Shown: positions 16,561 through 24,900 of the stretch, one piece after another
Numbering within the stretch: the stretch's first letter is position 1
How the letters are laid out: each line of letters opens with the position of its first letter
Origin: Sulfurovum sp.
Lineage (GTDB): Bacteria > Campylobacterota > Campylobacteria > Campylobacterales > Sulfurovaceae
Direction: 5' to 3'
Assembly (NCBI GenBank): GCA_027081115.1
Contig: JALWLD010000054.1
Span: forward strand, 1-64,000
Length of the DNA stretch: 64,000 bases
Notes under the pieces: model-generated
Seen by the model: the letters and a program-made list of their open reading frames with translations, nothing else
Databases searched by the model: none
Told to the model about the DNA's origin: nothing
Translations under genes and position numbers: made by a program

Positions 16561-17691
16561 TCAAAATTGTATTTTTTCTGTTTTTAAGATCCTGAATTTA
16601 CTGACTTCTTTGTTTTCTTCAAGTCCTAATACTTTGGCACCTTTTGAGGTTAAGAGTTGTACTCCCAATGTAAGTGTAAGTAGATCTCCTGCCTGTAGAA
16701 CTTCATCAAAAGCTACCTTTTTATGGCCATAAATAAGTGTATCTTTCAGGGTATCTGTAGCATCCCATGGCATAGCCTCTTTTCCTTCTTTTGCCAAGAT
16801 ACGGGTAAAGACAAAAGGCTCAAGGGTAATGGTTTTCTTTTCTCTTTCAATACTTGCTTTGAGTTTTCCTTCACGTAGTGCCTGGCCAAAAAGGGCATGG
16901 TTCGCCTGGTTGATAACATCGACTGTGAAGCCCTTGTCTGTTTTACTGACATTAAAGTCAATGTATTTTCCCATCTCTTTGTTCATATGGTAGATACCTG
17001 CTATACCATGAAAAGCATGGGTTTTGGTCTCATTGATGGTTACTTTTGAACCAAGTACTTGGGGCATATGGCAGGTGATACAGGTATTCTTGTCACCTTT
17101 TCCGATAAGTGCATCAAGCATGACTATATCAAAGTCATGCTCATTATTGGTGTGTGAGTGACAGCCCATACAGACATTGCCGTTGTAGTAGTTCTCATTG
17201 TTGTAGTCTATTTTGTGGTAAGGGGAATTTTTCACTGTTTTAACCAGACCAAACCATGAAGATTCTGTTTTAAACTCAGCAGTCTTTGACCCTTTTTTTG
17301 ATGTTTCTGCAGTATAGAACTCTTTTAATTTTCCTGTAGTGATGTTGGTATTGGACATTTTACCACTGTCTACTTCTTTAATAGTATGACAGAAGACACA
17401 AGAGATAGGCTCATGTTTCTGGATATCATTTTCTTCTAAAATACCAGTTTTCATGACTTTTTTGTCACTGGGTGAGTGACATTTTGCACAGGTGTATCCT
17501 TTCTCATCTTTAGGATGTTTGTTCCAGTAGGCTTTATGGATGGGATTGTTGACAACTGAGGCTTTGCGATGTGAAGAGGTATAATATTCATTATAGATGA
17601 TAGGGTGGCATTTTTGACAAATCTTGCTCTCATTTGATATAGCAAAAAGTGCAACGGTAAGGATAGTAAGTAGCAAGAGGAGTTTTTTCAT
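16561..17691 (-). CDS. periplasmic pentahaem c-type cytochrome
   Basis: 376 residues with a Sec signal peptide. Five CxxCH haem sites are visible: CQKCH (about 25), CAKCH (66), CVFCH (98), CMGCH (174) and CITCH (206). The C-terminal 170 residues lack haem sites and look beta-rich. The pattern after the first haem (YNEYYTSSH) resembles the cytochrome c554-like multihaem family. The larger lipoprotein at 47650-50040 has a comparable YDTWASSMH pattern. Likely a periplasmic electron carrier or reductase component; substrate unknown. Divergent from an outer-membrane protein, with a 17-bp palindrome between. Confidence 0.88.
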   Translation of the reverse strand: MKKLLLLLTILTVALFAISNESKICQKCHPIIYNEYYTSSHRKASVVNNPIHKAYWNKHPKDEKGYTCAKCHSPSDKKVMKTGILEENDIQKHEPISCVFCHTIKEVDSGKMSNTNITTGKLKEFYTAETSKKGSKTAEFKTESSWFGLVKTVKNSPYHKIDYNNENYYNGNVCMGCHSHTNNEHDFDIVMLDALIGKGDKNTCITCHMPQVLGSKVTINETKTHAFHGIAGIYHMNKEMGKYIDFNVSKTDKGFTVDVINQANHALFGQALREGKLKASIEREKKTITLEPFVFTRILAKEGKEAMPWDATDTLKDTLIYGHKKVAFDEVLQAGDLLTLTLGVQLLTSKGAKVLGLEENKEVSKFRILKTEKIQF

Positions 17692-17723
17692 TATTTTTTC
17701 CTATATTAATTAAAGTCTTAAAT

Positions 17724-17740
17724 TATATAGAGTCTATATA
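17724..17740. promoter_or_regulatory. 17-bp perfect palindrome between divergent genes
   Basis: TATATAGA, a central G, then TCTATATA. It lies 33 bp upstream of the pentahaem cytochrome gene and 114 bp upstream of the outer-membrane protein gene. A shared operator is plausible. AT-richness raises the chance background. Confidence 0.4.
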
Positions 17741-17854
17741 AAAATGACATGAAGTTAACTTAATATAAGTATAGTATATGACAAAAATAAGGTTTAACAT
17801 CTATTTAATATTGGGTATGTATACTTTCACAACTTAATAGACAGGGAGATCTTT

Positions 17855-18880
17855 ATGCAAAGAGTCAAGAAAAATTTATGGATAGGACTACTTTTTGGAT
17901 CTGTCCCACTATGGGCCTGTAACTCCTCACATGTTTTAGGTGCCGGTGGTTCAGGGGCAGTCTATACTATGTCTGCAGGGACAATGGAAGAGGGTGGCTT
18001 TTATCTGGGAATAAATGCTGAACGTTTGAGTAATACCCCTTTGAGTGATGCCAAAATAGCAGAAGCTATAGCAAATGGTTCAGAACATATACATAGTATT
18101 GACAGTATCAATACTTATTCTGTTTCTCTCTCTTACGGTGTGACAGACCTTTTAACTTTAAATGTTTTGTTACCGTATGTTTCACGTCAGAATATACGTG
18201 CAGGAGAAAACCATGCATATGATGCCAGTGTTATTCATGGAGATGTAGTTCACTTACATGGGGATTCAGAAGGCATAGGAGATATCTCTGCCATTTTACA
18301 ATATAAAATTTATGATGTCGATAAAACAAAAATTGCGTTACTCGCGGGTATTAAGGCACCTACAGGAGAAACAGATATATATGATGGAGATGAACTTTTA
18401 GAAGCAGACCTGCAGCCAGGTTCAGGTTCATGGGATTACTTTGTCGGTGCAGCATTTACTAAAGATTTTGAAGGTTTTTCACTACATTCCAATATACTTT
18501 ATAAATACAATACAGAAGGTAACTACGGGTATGAAATGGGAGATGTCTTTAGTTATAACTTTGCATTTGCCTATAAACTTATAGGAGAAGAGCATGAACA
18601 TCATACTCAAGAGGAGCATCATGGTCATGAAGCATTTGATTACTCAATAGACTTTTTTGTTGAGTTAAATGGGCAGGTTGCACAAAAAGATATGCATTAT
18701 GGGGTTGATGTTGAAAATACCGGAAACCATGTTATCTTTGCTACAACAGGATTACAGTTTATAAGCAACAAAGATTATTCGGCCTATATTGCTGTAGGTA
18801 TACCTATCTATGAAGATTATAACGGTGTCCAAAGTGAAATGGACTATAAAGCAACCATTGGCATAGGGAAAAGCTTCTGA
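17855..18880 (+). CDS. outer-membrane barrel protein with His-rich loop
   Basis: 341 residues. The signal peptide ends near a Cys (VPLWACNSSH), so it may be lipidated or simply cleaved. The sequence then alternates strand-like segments (YSVSLSYGVTDLLTLNVLLPYV) and ends in GIGKSF, as barrels do. It resembles the transporter/phenol-degradation MetA-type outer-membrane group. A His/Glu-rich stretch near 248-263 (EEHEHHTQEEHHGHEAF) and scattered HxH could bind metal ions. GGGAGA ribosome binding site. The next gene is small secreted protein B, 47 bp on. Transport of metals or organics is conjecture. Confidence 0.65.
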   Translation: MQRVKKNLWIGLLFGSVPLWACNSSHVLGAGGSGAVYTMSAGTMEEGGFYLGINAERLSNTPLSDAKIAEAIANGSEHIHSIDSINTYSVSLSYGVTDLLTLNVLLPYVSRQNIRAGENHAYDASVIHGDVVHLHGDSEGIGDISAILQYKIYDVDKTKIALLAGIKAPTGETDIYDGDELLEADLQPGSGSWDYFVGAAFTKDFEGFSLHSNILYKYNTEGNYGYEMGDVFSYNFAFAYKLIGEEHEHHTQEEHHGHEAFDYSIDFFVELNGQVAQKDMHYGVDVENTGNHVIFATTGLQFISNKDYSAYIAVGIPIYEDYNGVQSEMDYKATIGIGKSF

Positions 18881-18927
18881 TTCGGAGATGACTTGACATC
18901 CTTACTTGATTTACTTATAATCAAAGC

Positions 18928-19209
18928 ATGAAAGCAATAATTTTGACTCTCTTTTTATTGTTAAGTTTATCTTACTCCAGTACGTTACTTTCGTATGAGA
19001 AAAATTTTCAATCTTCTATTATAGATTCATTTTGTGAAGATATCAAAGAAGATGCTCAGACAGATAAGAGTGATGACAGATTAGATATATGGCTTTCAGA
19101 GATATTTTGTGTACAGTTTTTCATTAGTGAACCCTTGGCATTTTCTCAATCTAAAAATTATACCTTCAGTTACGACCATACCCTCTACAAACCCCCACTT
19201 TTTTCCTAA
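18928..19209 (+). CDS. small secreted protein B (paralogue of 13593-13868)
   Basis: 93 residues, signal peptide MKAIILTLFLLLSLSYSS, then an acidic segment (CEDIKEDAQTDKSDD) and the C-terminal tail YDHTLYKPPLFS. It matches small secreted protein A in the signal peptide, the ED-KED acidic block and the DH...KPP end. Each copy stands directly upstream of SulP-type genes. No known domain is recognised. The middle and C-terminal parts are divergent, suggesting an old duplication. Confidence 0.65.
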   Translation: MKAIILTLFLLLSLSYSSTLLSYEKNFQSSIIDSFCEDIKEDAQTDKSDDRLDIWLSEIFCVQFFISEPLAFSQSKNYTFSYDHTLYKPPLFS

Positions 19210-19302
19210 CTTTTTAATTTTATAACACCCTCATATTGCTTTTTAAACGTATAGCGTTTACTATGTTTAAGAAATTGAACTTTTTTACTATAAAAGGAAA
19301 AG

Positions 19303-19371
19303 ATGATGAAACGAATAAATAGATTATTAAATGAAAATGATGTTTTCAAAAAAGGAGAAGAAGATGTTTAA
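19303..19371 (+). pseudogene. 22-codon vestige of a carbonic anhydrase N-terminus
   Basis: AAAAGGAAAAG precedes ATGATG, and the reading MMKRINRLLNENDVFKK then stops after five more codons. It aligns with the start of the carbonic anhydrase at 14021 (MMIRTSKLLKGNELFKN): shared MM, R, LL, N and FK, plus conservative K/R, D/E and V/L changes. The stop overlaps the ATG of the second SulP gene, and the segment supplies that gene's ribosome binding site. This suggests the second locus once had the same small protein - carbonic anhydrase - SulP order. A translated leader coupling to SulP is an alternative. Confidence 0.5.
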
Positions 19372-21004
19372 CAAAGAAACACTCTTTGGAGATATATTTG
19401 GTGGCTTAACAGCAGCGGTAGTTGCACTACCGCTTGCACTTGCTTTTGGTGTACAGTCAGGAATGGGTGCCATCGCTGGATTGTATGGAGCTATTGCTCT
19501 GGGTATTTTGGCAGCAATTTTTGGTGGTACAAAAACACAAATATCTGGACCTACGGGACCGATGGTCGTGGTATCTGCCGCTGTTATTGCGGGTGAAATT
19601 GCAATATATGGTTCACTCGAAGCAGCATTTGGAACGATTATTGCTACTTTTGTACTTGCTGGAATTTTTCAAATTCTTATGGGTGTATCTGGTATAGGTA
19701 AATATATTCGATATATGCCATACCCTGTAGTTTCTGGATTTATGTCTGGTATTGGACTCATTATTATTGCTTTGCAAATATTTCCATTTTTTGGATTGAA
19801 GTCCCCTTCTGATGTAGTGGAAATCCTTACCTCTTTAGGAAATATTGTGGGTCATGTCAACACACAAGCAGCACTGCTTGCTTTGGCAACAATAGCTATT
19901 ATTTACCTTTTTCCAAGAGTAACAAAAAAAGTACCGTCAGCTTTGGTAGCTCTGGTAGGTTTGACCATCATCTCTGTTTTATTTGAGATGAATGTGCCTA
20001 TAATTGGTGATATACCCAAAGGTTTTCCTGATATACATATAGATACACTACTCGCAATGGATTGGCATCATCCTATGAATATGGTTGTACCAGCACTTAC
20101 ATTGGCTGCTTTGGCATCAATTGATTCACTTCTTACTTCAGTGGTTGCTGATAATAAAACAAAAACAAAACACAACTCAAATAAAGAACTTATTGGTCAA
20201 GGTTTTGGAAATGTGGTTGCAGGACTCATCGGTGGACTTCCCGGGGCAGGTGCAACGGTACGTACTGTAGTGAACATTGATTCGGGTGGCCGTACACAAC
20301 TCTCAGGAATTATCCATGGTGTTACACTTTTGATTATACTCTTGGGAGCAGGGGCCTATGCAAAACTTATTCCTATCCCTGTATTGGCAGGTATTTTGAT
20401 TACGGTTGGTATAGGGATCGTAGATTATAAAGGGTTAAAACATATCATGCACGTACCTAAATCAGAAGCACTTATTATGGTGATTGTATTGATTCTTACC
20501 ACATTTGTAGATTTACTTCAGGCTGTGGCTGTAGGTATGGTAATGGCATCTATACTTTTTATGAAAAGTATGTCTGATATTGCTGAAAATAAAGCGAGTG
20601 CCATCTTGATAGAGGAAGAGACAGGTGAAGTGATGAACTTGAAAGAAAAAGATGGAGATCGTTCGCAGCAAGTCTATGTACAGTCATTTTATGGTCCCAT
20701 CTTCTTTGGTTTTGCGTCTCATTTTACAGAACTTATTACAAAGTTGCCAAAAGTGAATATAGTGGTTTTTCGATTGGAAGAGGTACCTTATATTGACCAA
20801 AGTGGTATGTACGCTATTGAAGATGCTGTTTTAGCATTGGAAAAAAGAGGCATTGAAGTCTATTTTGTCGGTATGCCTAAACAGGTGGAAGATATGCTAC
20901 GAAATATTAAGCTCATCCCTGACCTGGTAAATGAATCTGAACTCTTTAGTGATTTTCAAGAGTTTAAAATATCACTCAATAAAGAATACAGTATCCAGAA
21001 ATAA
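19364..21004 (+). CDS. SulP-family anion (bicarbonate) transporter 2
   Basis: 546 residues from the ATG at 19364, chosen for the AAAGGAG at 19351-19357; an upstream in-frame ATG at 19331 is less well placed. SulP signatures are clear: ALPLALAFGVQSGMGAIAGLYG, then GGTKTQISGPTGPM, and NKELIGQGFGNVVAGLIGGLPG near residue 285. The cytoplasmic STAS domain (about 430-546) contains VPYIDQSGMYAIEDA. Likely bicarbonate, sulfate or a related anion. It differs enough from the SulP at 14740 to be a distinct subtype rather than a recent copy. Confidence 0.88.
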   Translation: MFNKETLFGDIFGGLTAAVVALPLALAFGVQSGMGAIAGLYGAIALGILAAIFGGTKTQISGPTGPMVVVSAAVIAGEIAIYGSLEAAFGTIIATFVLAGIFQILMGVSGIGKYIRYMPYPVVSGFMSGIGLIIIALQIFPFFGLKSPSDVVEILTSLGNIVGHVNTQAALLALATIAIIYLFPRVTKKVPSALVALVGLTIISVLFEMNVPIIGDIPKGFPDIHIDTLLAMDWHHPMNMVVPALTLAALASIDSLLTSVVADNKTKTKHNSNKELIGQGFGNVVAGLIGGLPGAGATVRTVVNIDSGGRTQLSGIIHGVTLLIILLGAGAYAKLIPIPVLAGILITVGIGIVDYKGLKHIMHVPKSEALIMVIVLILTTFVDLLQAVAVGMVMASILFMKSMSDIAENKASAILIEEETGEVMNLKEKDGDRSQQVYVQSFYGPIFFGFASHFTELITKLPKVNIVVFRLEEVPYIDQSGMYAIEDAVLALEKRGIEVYFVGMPKQVEDMLRNIKLIPDLVNESELFSDFQEFKISLNKEYSIQK

Positions 21005-21031
21005 TTTTTGTTATAAATTCTTCCCTTTTTT

Positions 21032-21060
21032 ATACTGTTATGATTATTTCATAACGGTAT
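21032..21060 (+). terminator. hairpin downstream of SulP 2
   Basis: ATACTGTTATG and CATAACGGTAT (one G-U pair) flank a 7-nt loop. No clean T-run follows. It is the likely end of the SulP transcript. Confidence 0.5.
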
Positions 21061-21111
21061 GTATCTCTATTCCTTTTACTTCCCCAATAATAAAGTAAAT
21101 ATTAATAAAAC

Positions 21112-21124
21112 GATAATTGTTATC
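21112..21124. promoter_or_regulatory. Fur-box-like palindrome upstream of the porin
   Basis: GATAA-TTG-TTATC lies 80 bp before the porin start within an AT-rich promoter region. It resembles half of a classical Fur box. Only the core is matched, so iron control is a suggestion. Confidence 0.3.
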
Positions 21125-21203
21125 AAATTAATTATGCTCTAAGAATAAAGACTCTATATTACGACTGTGATAATAAATATCAAAATTAAAACAAGGAAAA
21201 ATA

Positions 21204-22451
21204 ATGAAAAGAGTATTAACGACATTGAGCTTAGCTACAATGATCGCGACAGGAGCACATGCAGATTCATTAGAAGAGAGAGTGGCAGCACTTGAAGAAA
21301 AAAATGAGACACTGACTGAAGAGGTACTGGCATCACAAACAGGTGGTTTTACATTGGTAGATACTACAAAATCATACAATGGCATGGGTGCAGCAGCATC
21401 AAAAGTCTATTATTCGGATAATCCACTCTCTATTGGTGGGTATGGGGAGATGTATTATGCCAATCCAAAAGGAAGTGATGACTATGCCGATGTTTATAGA
21501 TTTATTACCTACTTCGGATATAAGTTTTCAGACAATGTAATCTTGAATGCAGAGATTGAGTATGAACATGGTGCCAATGCTGAAGATGGTGGGAAAGTTG
21601 TTCTTGAGTTTATGTATCTTGATTTTCTATGGAAAGAGGAGATTAACTTTAGACTTGGACACTTGCTGGTACCTATGGGGATGATCAACCTTAGACATGA
21701 ACCAACACTCTTTAATACGGTACAAAGACCAGAACTGGAGCAGGTGTTGCTTCCAAGTACATGGCATGAAAATGGTGCCTTGGTTTATGGTAGGTTCTCA
21801 GACCTTGGTTTAGCATATACTGTGGGTGTTGTGAATGCTCTCAATATGAATTCTGATGAAACAAAAGGTCTCTCAAGTCAAAATAAGTGGATTAGAAACG
21901 GACGTCAGGGAGCAAATAAAAAAGCACCTTTTGATCCTGCATTTGTAGCACGCCTAGACTATACAGGTACTACAGGTTTAGTTGTGGGTGGATCTGTCTA
22001 TTATGGTAGTGGATCAAATCTTAAAAATGATCCTGTTAATGATATTTCGGGTTTAACCACAACGATGTTTGAAGTACATGCTTCATATGAAACCGGCCCG
22101 TTCAGTGCATCCGGACTCTACACACAAACCAATCTTGACGGTGCACAGAAGGTTTCTCTTGGGGCAGTGGAGAGGGCAAGTGGATATTATGTCAATACCG
22201 CGTATGATATTGGTGGCTTAGTTGGGATTGAGTATAAACTACCAATCTTTGCACAATATGAAAATTTTAATCCGGTGCAAAGTACGGTGGATGGTTTAAA
22301 TGAAGAGAAATATAAGACAGAAAAGACTACAATCGGTTTGAACTTCTTCCCTGCCGATCAGGCTGTTATCAAAGTGGATTATGCACTAAGAGACGAGGGT
22401 ATAAAAGAGAGAGAAGAGATCTTCTCTCTTGGATTAGGTTTCATCTTCTAA
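21204..22451 (+). CDS. outer-membrane porin with N-terminal coiled coil
   Basis: 415 residues. Signal peptide to about residue 20 (GAHA), then a short trimerising-type coiled coil (SLEERVAALEEKNETLTEEV), then a beta-rich body starting with the strand SIGGYGEMYYANP. The C-terminus (SLGLGFIF) is a typical barrel end. It fits the phosphate-selective/OprP-like porin group. It begins a co-directional run with an FMN-binding protein (13 bp gap) and two membrane proteins, so it may feed a substrate to that module. Substrate unknown. Confidence 0.75.
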   Translation: MKRVLTTLSLATMIATGAHADSLEERVAALEEKNETLTEEVLASQTGGFTLVDTTKSYNGMGAAASKVYYSDNPLSIGGYGEMYYANPKGSDDYADVYRFITYFGYKFSDNVILNAEIEYEHGANAEDGGKVVLEFMYLDFLWKEEINFRLGHLLVPMGMINLRHEPTLFNTVQRPELEQVLLPSTWHENGALVYGRFSDLGLAYTVGVVNALNMNSDETKGLSSQNKWIRNGRQGANKKAPFDPAFVARLDYTGTTGLVVGGSVYYGSGSNLKNDPVNDISGLTTTMFEVHASYETGPFSASGLYTQTNLDGAQKVSLGAVERASGYYVNTAYDIGGLVGIEYKLPIFAQYENFNPVQSTVDGLNEEKYKTEKTTIGLNFFPADQAVIKVDYALRDEGIKEREEIFSLGLGFIF

Positions 22452-22464
22452 TATTAGGAAATAC

Positions 22465-23004
22465 ATGTTACAGATACAAAACATATTTTTAGTACTGTTT
22501 CTTGGGATAGCTTTATCCCAAAGCAGTATGGCTAAAACCAATACAAAAATTGACACTGTGATCAGGTCTTCTATTCCTGAAGTGACAGAGGTGGAGGCAA
22601 AACAGCTTATTCTTTCTAAAGCGCAGTATGCAGTGATTCAAAAACAGGCAAAAGCAGCAGTACGTACTAAAGTCTATCGTTATTATGAGATCAAAAAAGG
22701 TACGTCTGTGGTTGCATATGGTGTATTGATCACAAGAAAAATGAGAACAAAAAAAGCAACTGTGCTTTATGTCTTTGATAAAGCAGGAAATTTAAAATTT
22801 TCAGAGATCATGGCTTTTGGAGAACCACCGGAATTTAAACCCAATGGGCAATGGATGGCACTTCTGAAAAATAAAGATAGTTCTGTATCATTGAGTATGG
22901 GAAAAGATATTCCGACTATTTCAGGTGCTACACTTTCTGCACGAGGCATTACAGAGGGTGCCCGAGTGGCCAGGGCTATCTATATACAGGTATTGAAGAA
23001 ATAA
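22465..23004 (+). CDS. periplasmic FMN-binding domain protein
   Basis: 179 residues with a signal peptide (ALSQSSMA). The C-terminal FMN_bind domain (about 95-175) carries the flavinylation motif SGAT with Thr156 as the predicted attachment site, preceded by Asp-Ile-Pro-Thr. Related domains occur in RnfG, NqrC and NosR. The FMN would be attached by the ApbE encoded convergently at 23914-24900. It probably passes electrons in the periplasm together with the two membrane proteins that follow. Confidence 0.85.
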   Translation: MLQIQNIFLVLFLGIALSQSSMAKTNTKIDTVIRSSIPEVTEVEAKQLILSKAQYAVIQKQAKAAVRTKVYRYYEIKKGTSVVAYGVLITRKMRTKKATVLYVFDKAGNLKFSEIMAFGEPPEFKPNGQWMALLKNKDSSVSLSMGKDIPTISGATLSARGITEGARVARAIYIQVLKK

Positions 23005-23008
23005 TCTT

Positions 23009-23482
23009 ATGAAATTTTTAGTGACCAAAGACCTCTCGCACTCACGACTCTTGGCGTATTTGATGGGTGCTGTGGTGATGGCATTGTTACTCTATTTACT
23101 AATGGATGTTGTGTTACATGCCTATGTGATAGGTTTAGATATGACAAGCATAAAGAGTACACTTTTTGGAAATATGGAGACTTTTGAAGAACCTATGCTT
23201 ATAGACTCACTTCTTTTACAGGTGCATGTAGATCTTTTTATGACACTCTTTACACTGTTGATACTCTCTTCTATTTATATTCGTCTGTACGAAAAAACAT
23301 TTTTGATGAAAATGATACTTCATACTCTTTTTTTATCGGGTGTAGCAGCACCCATTTCTTTACTTGCAGCGTATATTTGGTCTGAACATTTTGTCTATGT
23401 CTGGCTTGGGAGTTTTTTCCTTTGGCACACAGTGGCACTTCTTTTGTCTGTGATGATCTTTAAAAGATTGAACTTCAAATGA
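23009..23482 (+). CDS. four-helix membrane protein, flavinylation module
   Basis: 157 residues, four predicted membrane helices (about 15-38, 64-88, 97-118 and 125-150). His residues lie in or near the helices (VHVDLF, LHTLF, WHTVAL), which could bind haem b. No named family is recognised. It sits 4 bp after the FMN-binding gene, and its stop overlaps the next gene's ATG by 4 bp. I infer it is a membrane partner that passes electrons to or from the periplasmic flavin. Confidence 0.55.
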   Translation: MKFLVTKDLSHSRLLAYLMGAVVMALLLYLLMDVVLHAYVIGLDMTSIKSTLFGNMETFEEPMLIDSLLLQVHVDLFMTLFTLLILSSIYIRLYEKTFLMKMILHTLFLSGVAAPISLLAAYIWSEHFVYVWLGSFFLWHTVALLLSVMIFKRLNFK

Positions 23483-23922
23483 AAAATCTCTCGCTTTATC
23501 GTATACCTATAGCTTATATGATTCTTTTCACCCTATTAATATTGGGAACGGGAATTTGGCTCTTCTTCTTGTCCCAAGGTTTGGCAGGTTCTGAAGGCTT
23601 GATCGCTACAATCTATAAAGTGATTCACTCTCCCGAAGCAAAAAGTCTGCATAACTTTATAGAGGTTGCTACACCTCATATGTTTGCTATAGGTGCGCTC
23701 ATATTTGTCGTGGCACACTTTATGTTGTTCTCTACAAATATTACTCAACGAACATCATTAATGGTTTCGATGCTTCTTTTCCTCTTTTTCCTTTTCAATA
23801 TCTTCTCTTATGGAGCCATTTTATTGGGATTCATAATATCAGGATGGATTAAATTGTTATCAATGACTTTGTTTGTTGGGACGTTTTTAGTTTTACTGCT
23901 TATGGTTGCTGTTTCACTTTGA
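23479..23922 (+). CDS. second small membrane protein, flavinylation module
   Basis: 147 residues, about four membrane helices. His residues in VIHSPEAKSLHNF and ATPHMFAIGALIFVVAHF could be haem ligands. It resembles the preceding protein in size and topology, so the two may form a heterodimer. The ATG overlaps the preceding stop (ATGA). Its 3' end overlaps the convergent apbE gene by 9 bp. Family not recognised. Confidence 0.55.
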   Translation: MKNLSLYRIPIAYMILFTLLILGTGIWLFFLSQGLAGSEGLIATIYKVIHSPEAKSLHNFIEVATPHMFAIGALIFVVAHFMLFSTNITQRTSLMVSMLLFLFFLFNIFSYGAILLGFIISGWIKLLSMTLFVGTFLVLLLMVAVSL

Positions 23923-24900
23923 TGGATGATCACTGACGTGACACTGTAGTCTATCTTGCCATGTAATTGTCAATAACATTTTTAAATTTCCATAAACAAT
24001 AGTGCCATTGGTTTCTACAAGTACATACCCAATCTCTTTGTGCTGTTTTAAAAATGGTATCGCTTCTTTTTTTGGCATGACTGAAACGGCTGTGGCATAG
24101 GCATCTATTTTGCTGTTGTTGGCTTTGCTAAAGAGTGATACTGAAACAAAATCTCTACCCTGTGAGGCTGTTTTGGGGTTAATGAGATGGTGTTCTGATC
24201 TTTGTGTTGTGTAACGTCTGTATGTTCCAGAGGTTGAGATGGAAAGATGAGGTATTTTTGCTGTGACTTTGGCAAAGGTACCTTGTGAAAAGGGAGATTG
24301 TAAAAAGAGTTCGCAGCGATGCAGACATTGGATGTCTCCACTTAATGCAATAATGCCTTTTGTAATATTCTGTTCATTTAAATAATCTGCTACTTTGTCA
24401 ACTGTATATCCTTTCCCCATACCACCAAGATCAACCACAATACCTTTATCACTCTTAATACTTTTGGCACCAATCGCTATACCGTCAATATTGAGCGTGG
24501 CATTTTTAAGCTGTTTTTGTGTGGGGGAGTAGGTTTTTTCTTCTCCAAAGTGGTAGAGTTTTTTTGAAATCGACCCGATCGTGATATCAAAATAGCCGTT
24601 TGTCTCTTTATAATATTTTTTTGAAAGGATAATAGCTTCAGTCAGATAATTGTCCAAGGGTACAGTATGTGTTTTGTTAAGTTTTGAAAGTGTAGCATCA
24701 GGATCATAGCTGGAAAGTGAATCTTCAATTTTTTGAATACATTCAAATGATGAAGAGATCTCTTTGTTGTGCTTAGCTTCTAAAGAGAGGGTTACATAGG
24801 TTCCCATCAGAGAGCGGGTCCTGCTTTGTAGGGTATCTTCTGCAAAAAGTGTAAAGGGAGTAAAATATATAAAAAGCAGAAGAGGTATTAAAGATCTCAT
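23914..24900 (-). CDS. apbE: FAD:protein FMN transferase
   Basis: 328 residues with a signal peptide ([17 protein letters not shown]). ApbE motifs are present: [13 protein letters not shown] near the start, [19 protein letters not shown] near 165, and HHLINPKTA followed by the Asp-Ala-Tyr-Ala-Thr-Ala site near 275. It attaches FMN through a phosphoester to Thr/Ser of FMN-binding domains in the periplasm. The probable substrate is the neighbouring FMN-binding protein. Its start overlaps the yyaL-type gene's stop by 4 bp, so those two are co-transcribed from the right. Confidence 0.92.
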   Translation of the reverse strand: MRSLIPLLLFIYFTPFTLFAEDTLQSRTRSLMGTYVTLSLEAKHNKEISSSFECIQKIEDSLSSYDPDATLSKLNKTHTVPLDNYLTEAIILSKKYYKETNGYFDITIGSISKKLYHFGEEKTYSPTQKQLKNATLNIDGIAIGAKSIKSDKGIVVDLGGMGKGYTVDKVADYLNEQNITKGIIALSGDIQCLHRCELFLQSPFSQGTFAKVTAKIPHLSISTSGTYRRYTTQRSEHHLINPKTASQGRDFVSVSLFSKANNSKIDAYATAVSVMPKKEAIPFLKQHKEIGYVLVETNGTIVYGNLKMLLTITWQDRLQCHVSDHPSK

